Counted from the first letter of the stretch, positions 35,950 to 45,888 are shown. The stretch: DNA of 64,000 nucleotides from Chromohalobacter sarecensis (GCF_023061135.1 NZ_JAKGAN010000001.1:248001-312000), one strand, 5' to 3'. Notes: generated by a model not told the origin, from the sequence alone. Program-made: numbers and translations.

Positions 35950-37341
35950 ATGCCACTTTTCGACACTCATAGCCGAGTCACACATAGGCCTGAACCAGGG
36001 TTTGCGCTTTTGGCGCTGGTTCAGGCCACGCTGATTTTCACTATCACCTTGGTCGCGGTGCCACTGCCGTTGATCGGGGTTGAATTCGACTTAAGCACCG
36101 CGGACCTGGTCGTGCTTCAGATCGCCTATGGCCTGCCCTATAGCGGGCTTTTGCTGCTCGGGGGGAACCTGACTGACCGCTTCGGAGGGACAAACCTCAT
36201 GCGAACAGGGCTTTGGGCCTTCGGCCTTGCATCGCTCGGGGCTGCACTGGCTCCAGGGTTTGACACGCTCGTTGCAATGCGAGGGCTACAAGGGGTTGCC
36301 GCGGCCCTGGTGGCACCTGCCGCCTTGGCACAGGTCGCGGCACTCTTTCCGCAGGCAGAGGATTTCGACCGGGCAATGGCCCGCTGGGGCGGTATTTCGG
36401 TACTGGGCGCCGCCATGGGAACAGTCCTCTCGGGAATCGTGACCACCTGGGTTTCATGGCGATGGATGTTCCTGGTTCCCGGTGCGGTCTCGGCATTGGC
36501 TCTGCTGACAGAGAGTTGGCTTTTACCCAAGGTGCTAAGCAAGGACCGGGGGCAATCGCTGGATCTATTCGGCGCCGGACTTGCGCTGGTGGGTTTTTCA
36601 GCGGGGGGATACGGGTTGGCCATGGGCAGTGAAACAGGCTGGGACGCACCTTCGGTACTGGCCGCACTCGTACTGGGAGTAGCCTCTCTGACGGGCTTCG
36701 CCTGGCATGAGCGCCGTGCGGATGCACCGTTGCTTCCCGCGGATTTTCTGCGCGACAAAGGCCGCCTCGCCGGAGCTTTTGGCATCTTTTTGGCGGCGGC
36801 CAGCATGGGGCTGGTGACGTTTATTCTGGCGATCTACCTGCAAAGTGGCCCTGGGTGGAGCCCGCTGGCCACAGCCGGAGCGATGGTGCCCTATCTCGCA
36901 GTGCTTATTCTGGGCGGGGGACCTTCGGGCCAGATGGTTATTGGTATGGGCACACGAAATGCCATGATCCTCGGACTGGTTCTGTCTGCCATCGGCCTCT
37001 GGCTATTGGCGGGCTTTGGTCCGAATTATGTTGTCGAGATTCTGCCGGGACTGGTGCTGTTGCCCGCAGGCACTTCGCTGGTCTTTGCGGCCTCGGCGGT
37101 CTTAATGACCCAAGGTGTTTCCCCTGTTCGAATGGGGCTTGCAGGAGGTGTGATGAATACGGCGATGGAACTTGGTCCAACCGCCGGGTTAGCGGGTTTC
37201 ATGGCGCTAGCCTCGTTGCGTACGGAGATCGAAGCAGGTTGGTCACTTGTATTTATGTCGGCCGGCGGAGTTGCGTTTCTTCTGGCGGTGTCGGCGTGCT
37301 TTGTGCTGAAAAGATTACAGGTAACAGGAGCATGGAAATGA
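35950..37341 (+). CDS. MFS efflux transporter, DHA2-like
   Basis: A 463-residue permease from the ATG at 35950 (a TTG three codons earlier is too close to the AAGGGAG ribosome site). About 14 hydrophobic segments, the DHA2 drug:H+ antiporter layout, with motif A GGNLTDRFGGTNLM after helix 2 and a motif-C-like LGAAMGTVLSG in helix 5. Controlled by the divergent MerR protein; coupled to the downstream DUF2938 gene by an ATGA overlap. A multidrug export role is likely from family and regulation. Confidence 0.85.
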   Translation: MPLFDTHSRVTHRPEPGFALLALVQATLIFTITLVAVPLPLIGVEFDLSTADLVVLQIAYGLPYSGLLLLGGNLTDRFGGTNLMRTGLWAFGLASLGAALAPGFDTLVAMRGLQGVAAALVAPAALAQVAALFPQAEDFDRAMARWGGISVLGAAMGTVLSGIVTTWVSWRWMFLVPGAVSALALLTESWLLPKVLSKDRGQSLDLFGAGLALVGFSAGGYGLAMGSETGWDAPSVLAALVLGVASLTGFAWHERRADAPLLPADFLRDKGRLAGAFGIFLAAASMGLVTFILAIYLQSGPGWSPLATAGAMVPYLAVLILGGGPSGQMVIGMGTRNAMILGLVLSAIGLWLLAGFGPNYVVEILPGLVLLPAGTSLVFAASAVLMTQGVSPVRMGLAGGVMNTAMELGPTAGLAGFMALASLRTEIEAGWSLVFMSAGGVAFLLAVSACFVLKRLQVTGAWK

Positions 37342-37826
37342 CCAGCCTTCTGATTGATGCCCTGCTGCTCGGGGCTGGAGCAACCGCATTCATGGATATC
37401 GTAGCGCTGGTGCAAAACCGTCTGTTCGGTATCCCTTCTCTAAATTACGCGATGGTGGGGCGCTGGCTTGGTCATCTGCTGGGTGGCACCTTCATTCATC
37501 GACCCATAGGCAAAAGCCGGCCGATTCGAGGAGAGGCAGCCTTGGGATGGATCGCCCATTATTTGATCGGGGTAGCGTTTGCCGCGATGTTCCTAGTGCT
37601 TGTAGGGGCGGGCTGGTTGAGCCGCCCTGCGCTCGTGCCGGCGCTGGTTTTCGGTGTGATGACTGTGCTGGTCCCATTTCTTGTCCTGCAACCTGGTATG
37701 GGCGCGGGGATTGCCGCTCGCAAGTTACCTGAACCGAGCGCAGCTAGGCTTCGCAGTCTTTTTGCGCATTTCAGCTTTGGTCTTGGCCTATGGATCACTG
37801 GCCTAGGAGGCATGCTTGTGCTCTAG
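37338..37826 (+). CDS. DUF2938 family membrane protein
   Basis: A small inner-membrane protein of 162 residues starting at ATG 37338, seven bases after AGGAG and overlapping the MFS stop. It has four hydrophobic segments and the family features TAFMDIVAL, YAMVGRWLGH, FIHRPI, and LQPGMGAGIAARKLPEP. The family has no assigned function. Co-transcription with a MerR-controlled exporter suggests a role in the same stress response. Confidence 0.82.
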   Translation: MTSLLIDALLLGAGATAFMDIVALVQNRLFGIPSLNYAMVGRWLGHLLGGTFIHRPIGKSRPIRGEAALGWIAHYLIGVAFAAMFLVLVGAGWLSRPALVPALVFGVMTVLVPFLVLQPGMGAGIAARKLPEPSAARLRSLFAHFSFGLGLWITGLGGMLVL

Positions 37827-37959
37827 GAGCAGGATTTATAAAAGGAACATCGCTACGAGAGCGGCCAAAGTGTTTGTTACGTTAAGCGCGAAGCTGCTTG
37901 GCACAGTTATGAGTACAACAAGAATCATCTGGAGAGAGCGATCCAAAGCCCGGCCTGCA

Positions 37960-38408
37960 AGGCGTCCGCCAAACCGATCCGAAGCAAACGCTGCGCGAGC
38001 TCTACGCTCGGATCGTCTTCAATATCCTGTGCGGCAACATGGACGATTATGCCCGCAACCATGCTGCGTTCTGGGACGGCAGGATGCTCTCGTTGCCCCC
38101 GATCTGCCCACAGGGTGAACTGGCAACGAGGCGACCCAGGCGATGCTGATAAAGGGCGAAAACCGTATTAGTGCGCTGTACAGCCGCCTCGCGGCTGCCC
38201 CGGACTTCCTGCTCAATGACGAACAGGCCAGGCCATTATCGAGAACCAACTGGTCACGATCGCTAGTGAATGGGGAGGGGGCTGCGCGCAAGCCAAACTA
38301 GCTGAGACCGACCGCAGGCTTTTCGCCGGTCAACAGTTTCTGAACAGCTACTTGCGTCGCAAGATACGAGATAGCTTTGCGACCTCACGCGCACAGTTAC
38401 TCAGCTAA
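37960..38408 (+). pseudogene. HipA-like kinase remnant (C-terminal half)
   Basis: Fragments read TDPKQTLRELYARIVFN, CGNMDDYARNHAAFWDGR, then after frame changes GNEATQAMLIKGENRIS, APDFLLNDEQAR and ETDRRLFAGQQFLNSYL, the C-terminal half of a HipA toxin kinase including the catalytic-loop-like N-x-DDHxxN region. No start, several frameshifts. The flanking bases 37827-37959 and 38409-38532 hold nothing else that I can identify. Confidence 0.75.
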
Positions 38409-38532
38409 CAGGGTGGCGGGGTTCAATCCCGCCGGTTCGCGTAGTGCGACCAGCGTCATCTCGGCGACATGATCATCTCTGGCAGCACCGAACGCTGCCT
38501 AGTCGGCGGCGCTCAGTGCCACGGGGGCGAGT

Positions 38533-39717
38533 TCACGAATCGGAGCAGGCCACACCGCGCACATGGGCCTGCGTCTTCCACAGCCATGTCTGCACGCCCA
38601 TGCCCGAGAGCGCCACGAGCCCGGCGATGATGGAGAGCGTGTCGACCGGTATCTGCAGCGCCAGGGCCAGGCCGCCGAGTGAGGCACCCAGGGCGCTGCC
38701 GAGATAGAGCGCGGATTCATTCAAGGCCACCGCGAGGTTGCCGTCGCCCTGCGGCTCGCGGGCTTTCATCAACTCGTTGTTCTGGGGTACCTGCAGTGCC
38801 CACCCCACGGCACCCCAGAGCGCGATGGGGATCAGTGCCAGCCAGGGGCCGACGCTCAGCAGCAGCGGCAGGGCGATCAGTGCGATACCGAGTAGCAGCA
38901 TGATAGCGAAGGTGAGCCTGGGGCCTGAGAAGCGGTCGACCAGCGTGCCGATCAAGAAGCTGCCGAGCACCCCGCCTACGCCCCACACCCATAGATAGGG
39001 CGTCACCGGGCGCTCGCCGTGGGCGCCGATCAGCGGCGCGATGAAGGTGTACATGCCCAGGCTGGCGATGGCGGCCAGCAACGAGATGCTCAGCAGACCG
39101 ACGACCCGGCGGTCGACCAGGATGGAGAGCTTGCGGCGCATCGGCACTACCTGGGCGGCAGGCATGGGTGGTAGGCGGAAGATCAGCCCAACCAGTGCCA
39201 CCAACCCGATCAATGTAATCAACCACAGGGCGGCCTGCCAGCCCCAGCGCTCTGCCAGTAGCAGGCCAAGCGGCACGCCGAGCACGGTGCCGCTCGCCAT
39301 ACCACCCATGATGATCGAGATCGTCTTGCCGCGTGCCTCCGCCGGTGCCACGCCAACGGCCGCCGCAATACCGATGGCGAGATAGGTGCCCGCCGCTATG
39401 CCGGCCAGCACGCGCCAGGCCATCAGGGCGGCGAGGCTGGTCGTGAGCGCGCTGGCTGCGTTGGCGATCACGAACAACCCCAGCATTAGAAACAGCCCGC
39501 CGCGCTGGCGATTCGCGGGCAGCAGGGCGACACACAATGGCGAACCCAGCCCGTAAGCCAGCGTGAAGGCGGTGACCAACTGGGCAGCCACGGAAACGGA
39601 AACCGTGAAGTCAGCCTGGATCATCGGGATCAGCCCGGCAGTGACGTAAGAGGCCATGCCCAGCGCGAAGGCGCCGATGGCCACCAGGTAGGTGGTGCTA
39701 TGTGTTCCGCGTGTCAT
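38533..39717 (-). CDS. MFS transporter, DHA1/AraJ-like
   Basis: A 394-residue, twelve-helix major facilitator protein with GC-rich, host-like codon use. Typical DHA1 elements are visible: AYGLGSPLCVALLPANRQRG after helix 2 and GTVLGVPLGLLLAERWGW around helix 5. Divergent from an XRE/MmyB-type regulator across a perfect 7-base inverted repeat, so probably repressed by it. Substrate unknown; sugars, amino acids or drugs are exported by this group. Confidence 0.85.
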   Translation of the reverse strand: MTRGTHSTTYLVAIGAFALGMASYVTAGLIPMIQADFTVSVSVAAQLVTAFTLAYGLGSPLCVALLPANRQRGGLFLMLGLFVIANAASALTTSLAALMAWRVLAGIAAGTYLAIGIAAAVGVAPAEARGKTISIIMGGMASGTVLGVPLGLLLAERWGWQAALWLITLIGLVALVGLIFRLPPMPAAQVVPMRRKLSILVDRRVVGLLSISLLAAIASLGMYTFIAPLIGAHGERPVTPYLWVWGVGGVLGSFLIGTLVDRFSGPRLTFAIMLLLGIALIALPLLLSVGPWLALIPIALWGAVGWALQVPQNNELMKAREPQGDGNLAVALNESALYLGSALGASLGGLALALQIPVDTLSIIAGLVALSGMGVQTWLWKTQAHVRGVACSDS

Positions 39718-39783
39718 CTGTACTTTCCTCGATATGTCGAATGGCGGTGCAGGGAAGTACGCGGAGTGTGCGGTTGGCTTTAG

Positions 39784-39802
39784 AGGGTTACAATTTAACC
39801 CT
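39784..39802. promoter_or_regulatory. Operator dyad between divergent MFS and XRE genes
   Basis: AGGGTTA (39784-39790) and TAACCCT (39796-39802), perfect arms around CAATT, 26 bases before the regulator ATG. A related palindrome GGGTTAACCC occurs after the regulator gene near 40820. Confidence 0.6.
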
Positions 39803-39827
39803 TTATGCTATTACTCGAGGCAACAGA

Positions 39828-40679
39828 ATGGCTCAGGAGCGAACGCTAGATCGCACGCGCCAGGAACTCGCCGAATTTCTACGGACCCGCCGCGAGCGGA
39901 TCTCGCCCGAGTCGGTAGGCCTCCCGGCGGGGACGCGTCGGCGCACACCGGGGTTGCGGCGCGAGGAAGTCGCGGCGCTCTCGGGAGTGGGGGTGACTTG
40001 GTACACCTGGTTGGAGCAGGGGCGCGAGATCGGCGTGTCGTCGTCGTTTCTCGATAACTTGGCGCGCGCACTACAACTGGACGCAGCGGAGCGGCACCAT
40101 TTATTCCTGCTGACTCACCAGCGCCCGCCGGTCGAGCCGGGCAAGACCTGGTGCCAGGTGCCGCCTCTGGTGAAGCGCCTCATGGACGACCTGTCGACAC
40201 GCCCCAGCTACGTGCTGAACCTGCGTTGGGACGTGCTGGCGTGGAACGACGCGGCGGCGCGTGTATTTGGCTTCGACCGTCAGCCAACCGAGTATCGCAA
40301 CCTGCTCTGGATGCTGTTCACCGATCCCGAGCTGCGCCGGGTGATCGCCGACTGGCCGACCCAGGCGCCGCGCATTCTCTCCAGCTTCCGGCGCGACTAC
40401 GCGCGGGCGGACGACGACCCCGCCATCGGCAATCTGGTGAAGGAACTCTCCGCGCACTCCCCCGACTTTTGCCAGTGGTGGCGCCGCCACGAGGTGGATG
40501 CCCCTTGCCAGGGTGTGCGTGTGCTCGATCTCGATGGGCTGGGAATGATCGGCTTCGAGCACACCAGCCTGATCGTCGACGAAGGCCGGCATCTGCGCCT
40601 GGTCGTCTATGCCGTGCAGGAGGCCGACCCCCAGGCCGAAGCCTTCGCCCGCTGGGTGGCTGGCGAAAGCGCGGAATAG
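39828..40679 (+). CDS. XRE-family regulator with MmyB-like ligand domain
   Basis: A 283-residue transcriptional regulator from the ATG at 39828; upstream in-frame sequence crosses the operator. N-terminal HTH (RTPGLRREEVAALSGVGVTWYTWLEQGR) of the helix_turn_helix_31 type, then the MmyB-like PAS-related domain (YVLNLRWDVLAWNDAAARVFG, NLLWMLFTDPELR, DFCQWWRRHEV), which binds a fatty-acid-like ligand in studied members. Divergent from an MFS gene that it probably represses. Confidence 0.87.
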   Translation: MAQERTLDRTRQELAEFLRTRRERISPESVGLPAGTRRRTPGLRREEVAALSGVGVTWYTWLEQGREIGVSSSFLDNLARALQLDAAERHHLFLLTHQRPPVEPGKTWCQVPPLVKRLMDDLSTRPSYVLNLRWDVLAWNDAAARVFGFDRQPTEYRNLLWMLFTDPELRRVIADWPTQAPRILSSFRRDYARADDDPAIGNLVKELSAHSPDFCQWWRRHEVDAPCQGVRVLDLDGLGMIGFEHTSLIVDEGRHLRLVVYAVQEADPQAEAFARWVAGESAE

Positions 40680-41008
40680 CCGAGTAGCCGTTGCGATGGT
40701 TTGGCCCCTTTCTGCGCGATGAGCGGCCGAGCGGGCTGATGAGCGTTGTCCCGATTTGTAACTTCCCAAATCTGTAGGTTAAGTCCTATTGCAAAACGAT
40801 ACCGAGGAAGGCTAAGTAGGGTTAACCCCCAAAGCTAGCGGCCGATAGGAAGTACAAGGAGAACAATGCGTAGCGAGTCGCAGGGACAGGATGATATCCC
40901 CGGACGGTAGTGTGGCTGGGTAAGGTAAAAGTCCGCTTTCGGTCTAAAACGGATATTGAATAAGTGAAAAGCTTGATCTTGTCCTCCATATACGAATAAG
41001 AGAAATGT
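40680..41008. other. Gene-free stretch
   Basis: I see no gene here. It contains the palindrome GGGTTAACCC near 40820, similar to the operator at 39784-39802, and marks a change from GC-rich to AT-rich sequence, so a junction between acquired blocks probably lies in it. Confidence 0.5.
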
Positions 41009-44000
41009 ATGCAGATGGACTTTGTTGAACCGCTTGAGAAGGTCATAACTCTCCCGGAAAAGCTCGCACCAACTATTAAGGTAGGCGGCAATTATGTTAG
41101 ACGGGTGTTGAGTAACTTGCTTACTTTGACTGTTGAGTTGACAGAAAGTGAGAACCGAGGGCTTTACAAGTTAAACACCAGGCTGGAGCCCCCTTTAAAT
41201 GAGGTGTACCTAAAAGCATGGAATGCGCGTGCAGAAATACCGGATGATGTTTATTGCCTGAAATTCAAATGCTCTACCTCTCTGGAGGAGCTAAATCAGG
41301 ACACAGAGTTGGTCTGGTTGCAGTACCCCGGCCTAGACACTCTTCTTTCGCGGAATGAGGTCGCGGCTAGCTGGCTTGGTGAGTTCACGTTCAAGGAGGA
41401 TAAGCCTGAGCTTGGCCAGGCCGGACTTCGCCTCCCTCAAATCGGTGCCTTGCACGCGATATCGGCACACCTATCAACTGATAAAGAGCTGGAGCCTGCT
41501 ACGGTAGTATTACCGACTGGTACTGGTAAAACGGAGACCATGCTGGCAACTATGGTCTATCGCAGGGCTTCTTGTGTTCTGGTGGTAGTGCCGTCAAGGT
41601 CTCTGAGGGAGCAGGTCGCGAATAAGTTCTTGTCGCTAGGTTGCCTTCCAGACTTGGGTGTTGTCTTACCGGGTTGCAGTTTCCCTTATGTAGCAAAAGT
41701 CACAACGGGCATACAATCCGTTGAAGAAGCAGAACGGTTAGGGGCTGCCGCGAATGTGATCGTGACTACGCCAAACGTTTTGCAGAAAGAAGAACATTCT
41801 GCAGCGGTTGATGTCCTTTGCCAGAAATGCAGTCACCTCTTCGTAGATGAAGCGCACCATGTCTCGGCCAAATCTTGGGCGGCTATTCGTGACAGGTTTA
41901 TGGGTAGGCCGGTTATCCAATTTACAGCAACGCCTTTTAGAAATGACCATGAAGCCCTTGGCGGAAGGATTATCTTCAACTACACCATGGGAGAAGCTCA
42001 GCGCGCGAATTATTTTAAAACGGTAAACCTAAACCCCATCGAAGAATTTTATGAAGATAAGGCTGATCAAGCAATAGCAGAAGAGGCTATCGCTTTATTG
42101 AGAAGTGATATCGAAGCTGGATTTGATCATTTAATGATGGCTAGGGTCTCTAGCAAGCCCAGAGCCAATAATCTAATAGGGCTATATAGGGAGCTTGCTC
42201 CTGACCTGAGACCGATTGTTGTTCACTCTGACTTTTCTCAAGCTAGAAACAAGCAGTGTCTTGAGCTACTTTATGCAAGGCAGTCTCGGATTGTGATTTG
42301 TGTAGATATGCTGGGGGAGGGTTATGACTTACCCAATCTTAAAGTGGCGGCACTGCATGACCATCATAAAAGCTTGGCGATCACACTGCAGTTTATTGGC
42401 CGATTTACTCGGGCTGCACGTGATTTGCCAATTGACGATGCTTCTGCCGTTGTGAATATAGCTGATCCCGGAGTAGGAAAAGGCTTAGATCGGCTTTATT
42501 CACAAGGGGCTGATTGGGATATTGTTTTGAGGCGTCTGGCGGAAAATCAGATTGAGCGGGAAATCCAGCTTCAGGATGTAGTTGATGCACTTAAACGTGG
42601 AGAGGGAGATCTGAGTTCGCAGATATCGCTGTGGAATCTAAAGCCCAGTTATTCAACTGTATTGTTTGAAACACACTGCGATAGGTGGAATCCAGAGTCA
42701 TATAGTGAGGATCTGCCATCGTTTGATGATCATTGGCATGCGATAGCAAAAGACGAGAATATCCTAGTTGTCTTAGCTGTTCAAAGCTCAACAGTAAAAT
42801 GGGGTAACTACAAAGACCTCAATGATATTGAATATAAGCTTCTCATTGCTTACTGGGATCAAGAGCGTGGCGCTCTTTTCATTTTTTCAAGTGACTACAA
42901 AGGGTTCCGAGTAGATAAGCTGGCCAGAAATATCTGTGGAAAGAGCTGTGAGCTTGTGTCGGGTGATAAAGTATTTAATGTTTTTAATGGCATTGAGGTT
43001 CCATTAGTAAGAAATCTTGGTGCGTCTCAAGTAGGTGCCATTAGTTTTGCTCAATTCTTTGGCTCGAATGTCACTGAGGGGCTGGATCGGATTGAGAAAT
43101 CCAATTCTAAATTGAGCAATGTGGCAGTAAAAGGTTACGAAGATGGTGAAGCCGTTCTTTGGGGGTGTTCCGAGAAGAAGGGGAAGGTGTGGTCTCCTCA
43201 AGCTTCAGGTTCATTGTCAGATTGGCGTGAATGGGTGACGCAGGCCTGGGACAAAATCGCCAAAGGTGGAATCGACGAAGAAAACATAACAAGGGATTTC
43301 TTGCGCCCTGAACGCATCTCTGAGCTCTATCCAGAGCACCCAGTGTCTGTTCAGTGGGGAGAGCAAATTCAGAATGTTTATGAAGAGAGGGTGAATATCC
43401 AATTCGGTGATGAGTTGGTCCCTTTCTACTTGGTAGACCTGTCACTTGATAGGCAAGAGGGCCGTGATGGGCTGTTTATTCGTATTTCCAGTAATGAGAA
43501 GACGTCTGTCTATCAGTTGAGTATTTTTTATGAGGCCCCTGGTTATAGTTACCAATTGATAGAAGGCCAGCCATTATGTGTGCATAAAGGCAATGCTGGC
43601 CCAATTGATTTCAATGACTATATGGAGCGTGACCCCGTAGTTATTCAGTATGTTGATGGCTGTTTTTCATATAACCGTTTCCTTGTTCGTGTCAAAGATG
43701 CCGTTGGCCTTTATCCTGCTGAAGACATCGTGGTCTGGAACTGGCAGGATGTTGATATTAGATCTGAATCCATGGGGTATGAGGGTAAAGCTGACTCGAT
43801 ACAGTACCGCTCATTAGAAATGATTAGAGATAATTACGACGTAATTATTAATGATGACGGTTCGGGTGAGGCTGCTGATCTGGTCGCTTTTAAAGTGATC
43901 GATGATGAGGTTGTTCTTTCTTTAATCCATTGTAAGTACTCATCTGGTGACACTACAGGCGCCAGAGTTAACGACCTCTACGAGGTCTGTGGCCAAGCAC

Positions 44001-44296
44001 AACGCTCAATTCATTGGAAGCATTCAGGCATAGGTCACTTCTACAAACACGTAACTCGTAGGGAAAAATCTTGGGGTAAAAAAGGCCGTAGCAGGTTCCT
44101 GAAAGGTACAATTCGCGATCTGAACACCATTAAAAATATAGCGCGAACGTCAAAGTTGCGCTTGGAAGTAACGGTTGTTCAACCAGGCTTGAGCGTAGAA
44201 AAAATAAATGATGAATTATTGAAGTTGCTGGGGTGTACGGCATCGTATATTAAAAAAACAACTCAAGCAGAACTTGTTGTTATTGCGTCAATGTAA
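41009..44296 (+). CDS. Large SF2 helicase fused to a PD-(D/E)XK-like nuclease, second putative defence protein
   Basis: A 1095-residue protein. About 150 residues of unknown type precede the helicase core: Walker A LPTGTGKT (near 168), DEAH (280-283), TATPFR, EGYDLPNL, and motif VI LQFIGRFTRAAR. A long middle region (about 480-930) is unassigned. The C-terminus has GEAADLVAF (E954, D957) and LIHCKYSSG (K976), the PD-(D/E)XK layout also seen in the 1018-residue protein at 23377-26433. Codon use is AT-rich. A dual-specificity-phosphatase-like gene follows 200 bases later. A nucleic-acid-directed antiviral role is my inference. Confidence 0.75.
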   Translation: MQMDFVEPLEKVITLPEKLAPTIKVGGNYVRRVLSNLLTLTVELTESENRGLYKLNTRLEPPLNEVYLKAWNARAEIPDDVYCLKFKCSTSLEELNQDTELVWLQYPGLDTLLSRNEVAASWLGEFTFKEDKPELGQAGLRLPQIGALHAISAHLSTDKELEPATVVLPTGTGKTETMLATMVYRRASCVLVVVPSRSLREQVANKFLSLGCLPDLGVVLPGCSFPYVAKVTTGIQSVEEAERLGAAANVIVTTPNVLQKEEHSAAVDVLCQKCSHLFVDEAHHVSAKSWAAIRDRFMGRPVIQFTATPFRNDHEALGGRIIFNYTMGEAQRANYFKTVNLNPIEEFYEDKADQAIAEEAIALLRSDIEAGFDHLMMARVSSKPRANNLIGLYRELAPDLRPIVVHSDFSQARNKQCLELLYARQSRIVICVDMLGEGYDLPNLKVAALHDHHKSLAITLQFIGRFTRAARDLPIDDASAVVNIADPGVGKGLDRLYSQGADWDIVLRRLAENQIEREIQLQDVVDALKRGEGDLSSQISLWNLKPSYSTVLFETHCDRWNPESYSEDLPSFDDHWHAIAKDENILVVLAVQSSTVKWGNYKDLNDIEYKLLIAYWDQERGALFIFSSDYKGFRVDKLARNICGKSCELVSGDKVFNVFNGIEVPLVRNLGASQVGAISFAQFFGSNVTEGLDRIEKSNSKLSNVAVKGYEDGEAVLWGCSEKKGKVWSPQASGSLSDWREWVTQAWDKIAKGGIDEENITRDFLRPERISELYPEHPVSVQWGEQIQNVYEERVNIQFGDELVPFYLVDLSLDRQEGRDGLFIRISSNEKTSVYQLSIFYEAPGYSYQLIEGQPLCVHKGNAGPIDFNDYMERDPVVIQYVDGCFSYNRFLVRVKDAVGLYPAEDIVVWNWQDVDIRSESMGYEGKADSIQYRSLEMIRDNYDVIINDDGSGEAADLVAFKVIDDEVVLSLIHCKYSSGDTTGARVNDLYEVCGQAQRSIHWKHSGIGHFYKHVTRREKSWGKKGRSRFLKGTIRDLNTIKNIARTSKLRLEVTVVQPGLSVEKINDELLKLLGCTASYIKKTTQAELVVIASM

Positions 44297-44494
44297 GAAC
44301 CAATAAATGATATAGACAGATCATGTTTTTCTTGATGTCCGTTAATGGCCGTAAGCTCCACTTCAGGCTATGCTGATAGAGCTGGTGCAGCAGCTGACGG
44401 TACACTGCGGGACTCCCGGAAAATGCTGCTGGCGCGTTCGTCTGTGTATTTGTGCCGGCTACCTAAACACTATTAAAAACATTAAGGTGTCTGT

Positions 44495-44977
44495 ATGCAG
44501 GAAGTATATGAGAGGGTGTTCGTAGCCGATGCGACGTCCTGCTTGGCGGGCTCTAATGAAGTAGCAGTTGTCCATGCTTGCAAAATTCCGTGTCATCAGC
44601 GAGCAGTGGGGTACACACGCAACCTTCCGAATTCGCATCCAAACTATTTGGTCTTGGAGCGAGGTTCAGACCTGTATATGAACATTATTGATCCACCAGT
44701 GCCGCTCTTTATGCCAGCACTATTTTCCAAATTTTTGGAGTTTTCAAAGAAGCATTGGGATAATGGGAAAAAGCTGGTTATTCACTGCAACCAAGGTGAA
44801 TCTCGAGCTCCATCTCTAGCCTTGCTGTTCCTGGCACGGGCGCTCACAGTTATTGACGACAGTTCCTATAGCTCTGCGCGTGGCGAGTTTCAAAAACTCT
44901 ATCCTCGGTATCAGCCAGGCGAGGGGATTCACACCTATTTTACTCAAAATTGGGCTAAGCTTGGTCAGGATTTTTAA
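44495..44977 (+). CDS. Dual-specificity protein phosphatase-like protein
   Basis: A 160-residue cytoplasmic protein with the cysteine phosphatase signature HCNQGESR (H97, C98, R104, the HCx5R loop) and a possible general acid D66 in NIIDPPVP. It lacks a signal peptide. Such enzymes hydrolyse phospho-tyrosine/serine/threonine, or nucleotide or lipid phosphates. It follows the large helicase-nuclease on the same strand after ~200 bases and shares its AT-rich composition, so the two probably form a unit. Which phosphate it removes is unknown. Confidence 0.75.
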   Translation: MQEVYERVFVADATSCLAGSNEVAVVHACKIPCHQRAVGYTRNLPNSHPNYLVLERGSDLYMNIIDPPVPLFMPALFSKFLEFSKKHWDNGKKLVIHCNQGESRAPSLALLFLARALTVIDDSSYSSARGEFQKLYPRYQPGEGIHTYFTQNWAKLGQDF

Positions 44978-45340
44978 CAAGGCGCAGCACCACGTCGACC
45001 GTTTTTCCACCGTTTCACGACTCTACATCGGCGTGTGCCCCAGGCATTACATCAGAGCTCACTGAAGTCTGCTTCTGGCCGTTAGCTGGCCGGAGGGTAC
45101 GATAGGAATAGGTTTGGTCCCGCGAAGAAGTGAACCTGGTCGTCATGAATCGCTAGGTATTCCCTACACCCGCCAGACCGTGAATGTAATGCCGCTGACC
45201 CTGGCTCGTGAGCTGCCTCTGACGGTTGGATACCAACTGATGCAGGGGGCGGTTAACGAGCGGGGGTTTCGCTTTTTTGGCCTTTCAGTTAGGCGGCTGC
45301 AGGGTCATCAGCCGGGTTTCCGCAGCCGCGTGGCAAGCCA

Positions 45341-45421
45341 GATGATGTGAGTGCCGCCGCTGGGCGTGCGACGGCGAAGGCGGCCGGGGTTGGTGGTCGA
45401 TGATACGGCGGAGCGTGAACT
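45341..45421 (+). pseudogene. Fragment of a second DUF808 gene (5' portion)
   Basis: Nearly identical to 46280-46392 inside the intact DUF808 gene, but with one inserted T and a 33-base deletion between two ACGGCGG direct repeats. It has no start or continuation. The wider gap 44978-45644 contains no other gene that I can support. Confidence 0.8.
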
Positions 45422-45644
45422 AAGGCTATAACACGCCATATCGCCTCGCTGGGCTTTATAGCGACACCCCCATTGACGATCCCTAGCTAACATGACACGA
45501 TGCATTCAGTTGGTTAGCAAGTCGCATATGTCAGTTGTACTCGAATCGTTCGGTAGTCTGGTTATATCCCTTGTTTTACCCACTTCATCTGGGGTAGTAC
45601 CCGGCAATTGTAGTAAAAGCGCTTTCGCGCTAAGGAATTCGAAA

Positions 45645-45848
45645 ATGGCAACTGGTACAGTTAAGTGGTTTAACGACGCTAAAGGCTTTGGCTTCATTTC
45701 TCCCGCCGAAGGTGGTGACGATCTGTTCGTCCATTTCTCCGAAATTCAAGCTGACGGCTTTAAATCCCTGCAGGATGGTCAACAAGTCTCGTTTGACGTG
45801 ACTCAGGGCAAGAAAGGCCTTCAGGCTTCAAACGTACAGCCTAACTAA
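45645..45848 (+). CDS. Cold-shock protein (CspA family)
   Basis: A 67-residue single cold-shock domain that binds single-stranded RNA/DNA and melts mRNA structure. RNP1 KGFGFI and RNP2 LFVHF are intact. The true start is the ATG at 45645, preceded by TAAGGAA; the in-frame upstream reading belongs to a long untranslated leader, as is usual for cspA-type genes, and that leader often makes expression temperature-sensitive. A strong terminator follows. Confidence 0.95.
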   Translation: MATGTVKWFNDAKGFGFISPAEGGDDLFVHFSEIQADGFKSLQDGQQVSFDVTQGKKGLQASNVQPN

Positions 45849-45888
45849 CTCCGAGTTAGTCTGCGCTGTCGAGCCGCAAGGCTTCGAG

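Noticed and set aside
36855-37337. Upstream extension of the DUF2938 frame inside the MFS gene
   Set aside because: It lies in another frame of a clear MFS coding region; the real start with ribosome site is ATG 37338.
38411-38440. T-arm-like hairpin around GGTTCAATCCCGCC that could be a tRNA 3' end and integration site
   Set aside because: The best-paired 6-base stem leaves the loop GTTCAAT, out of register by one with a real TTC-loop, and no anticodon arm, D arm or acceptor partner lies upstream.
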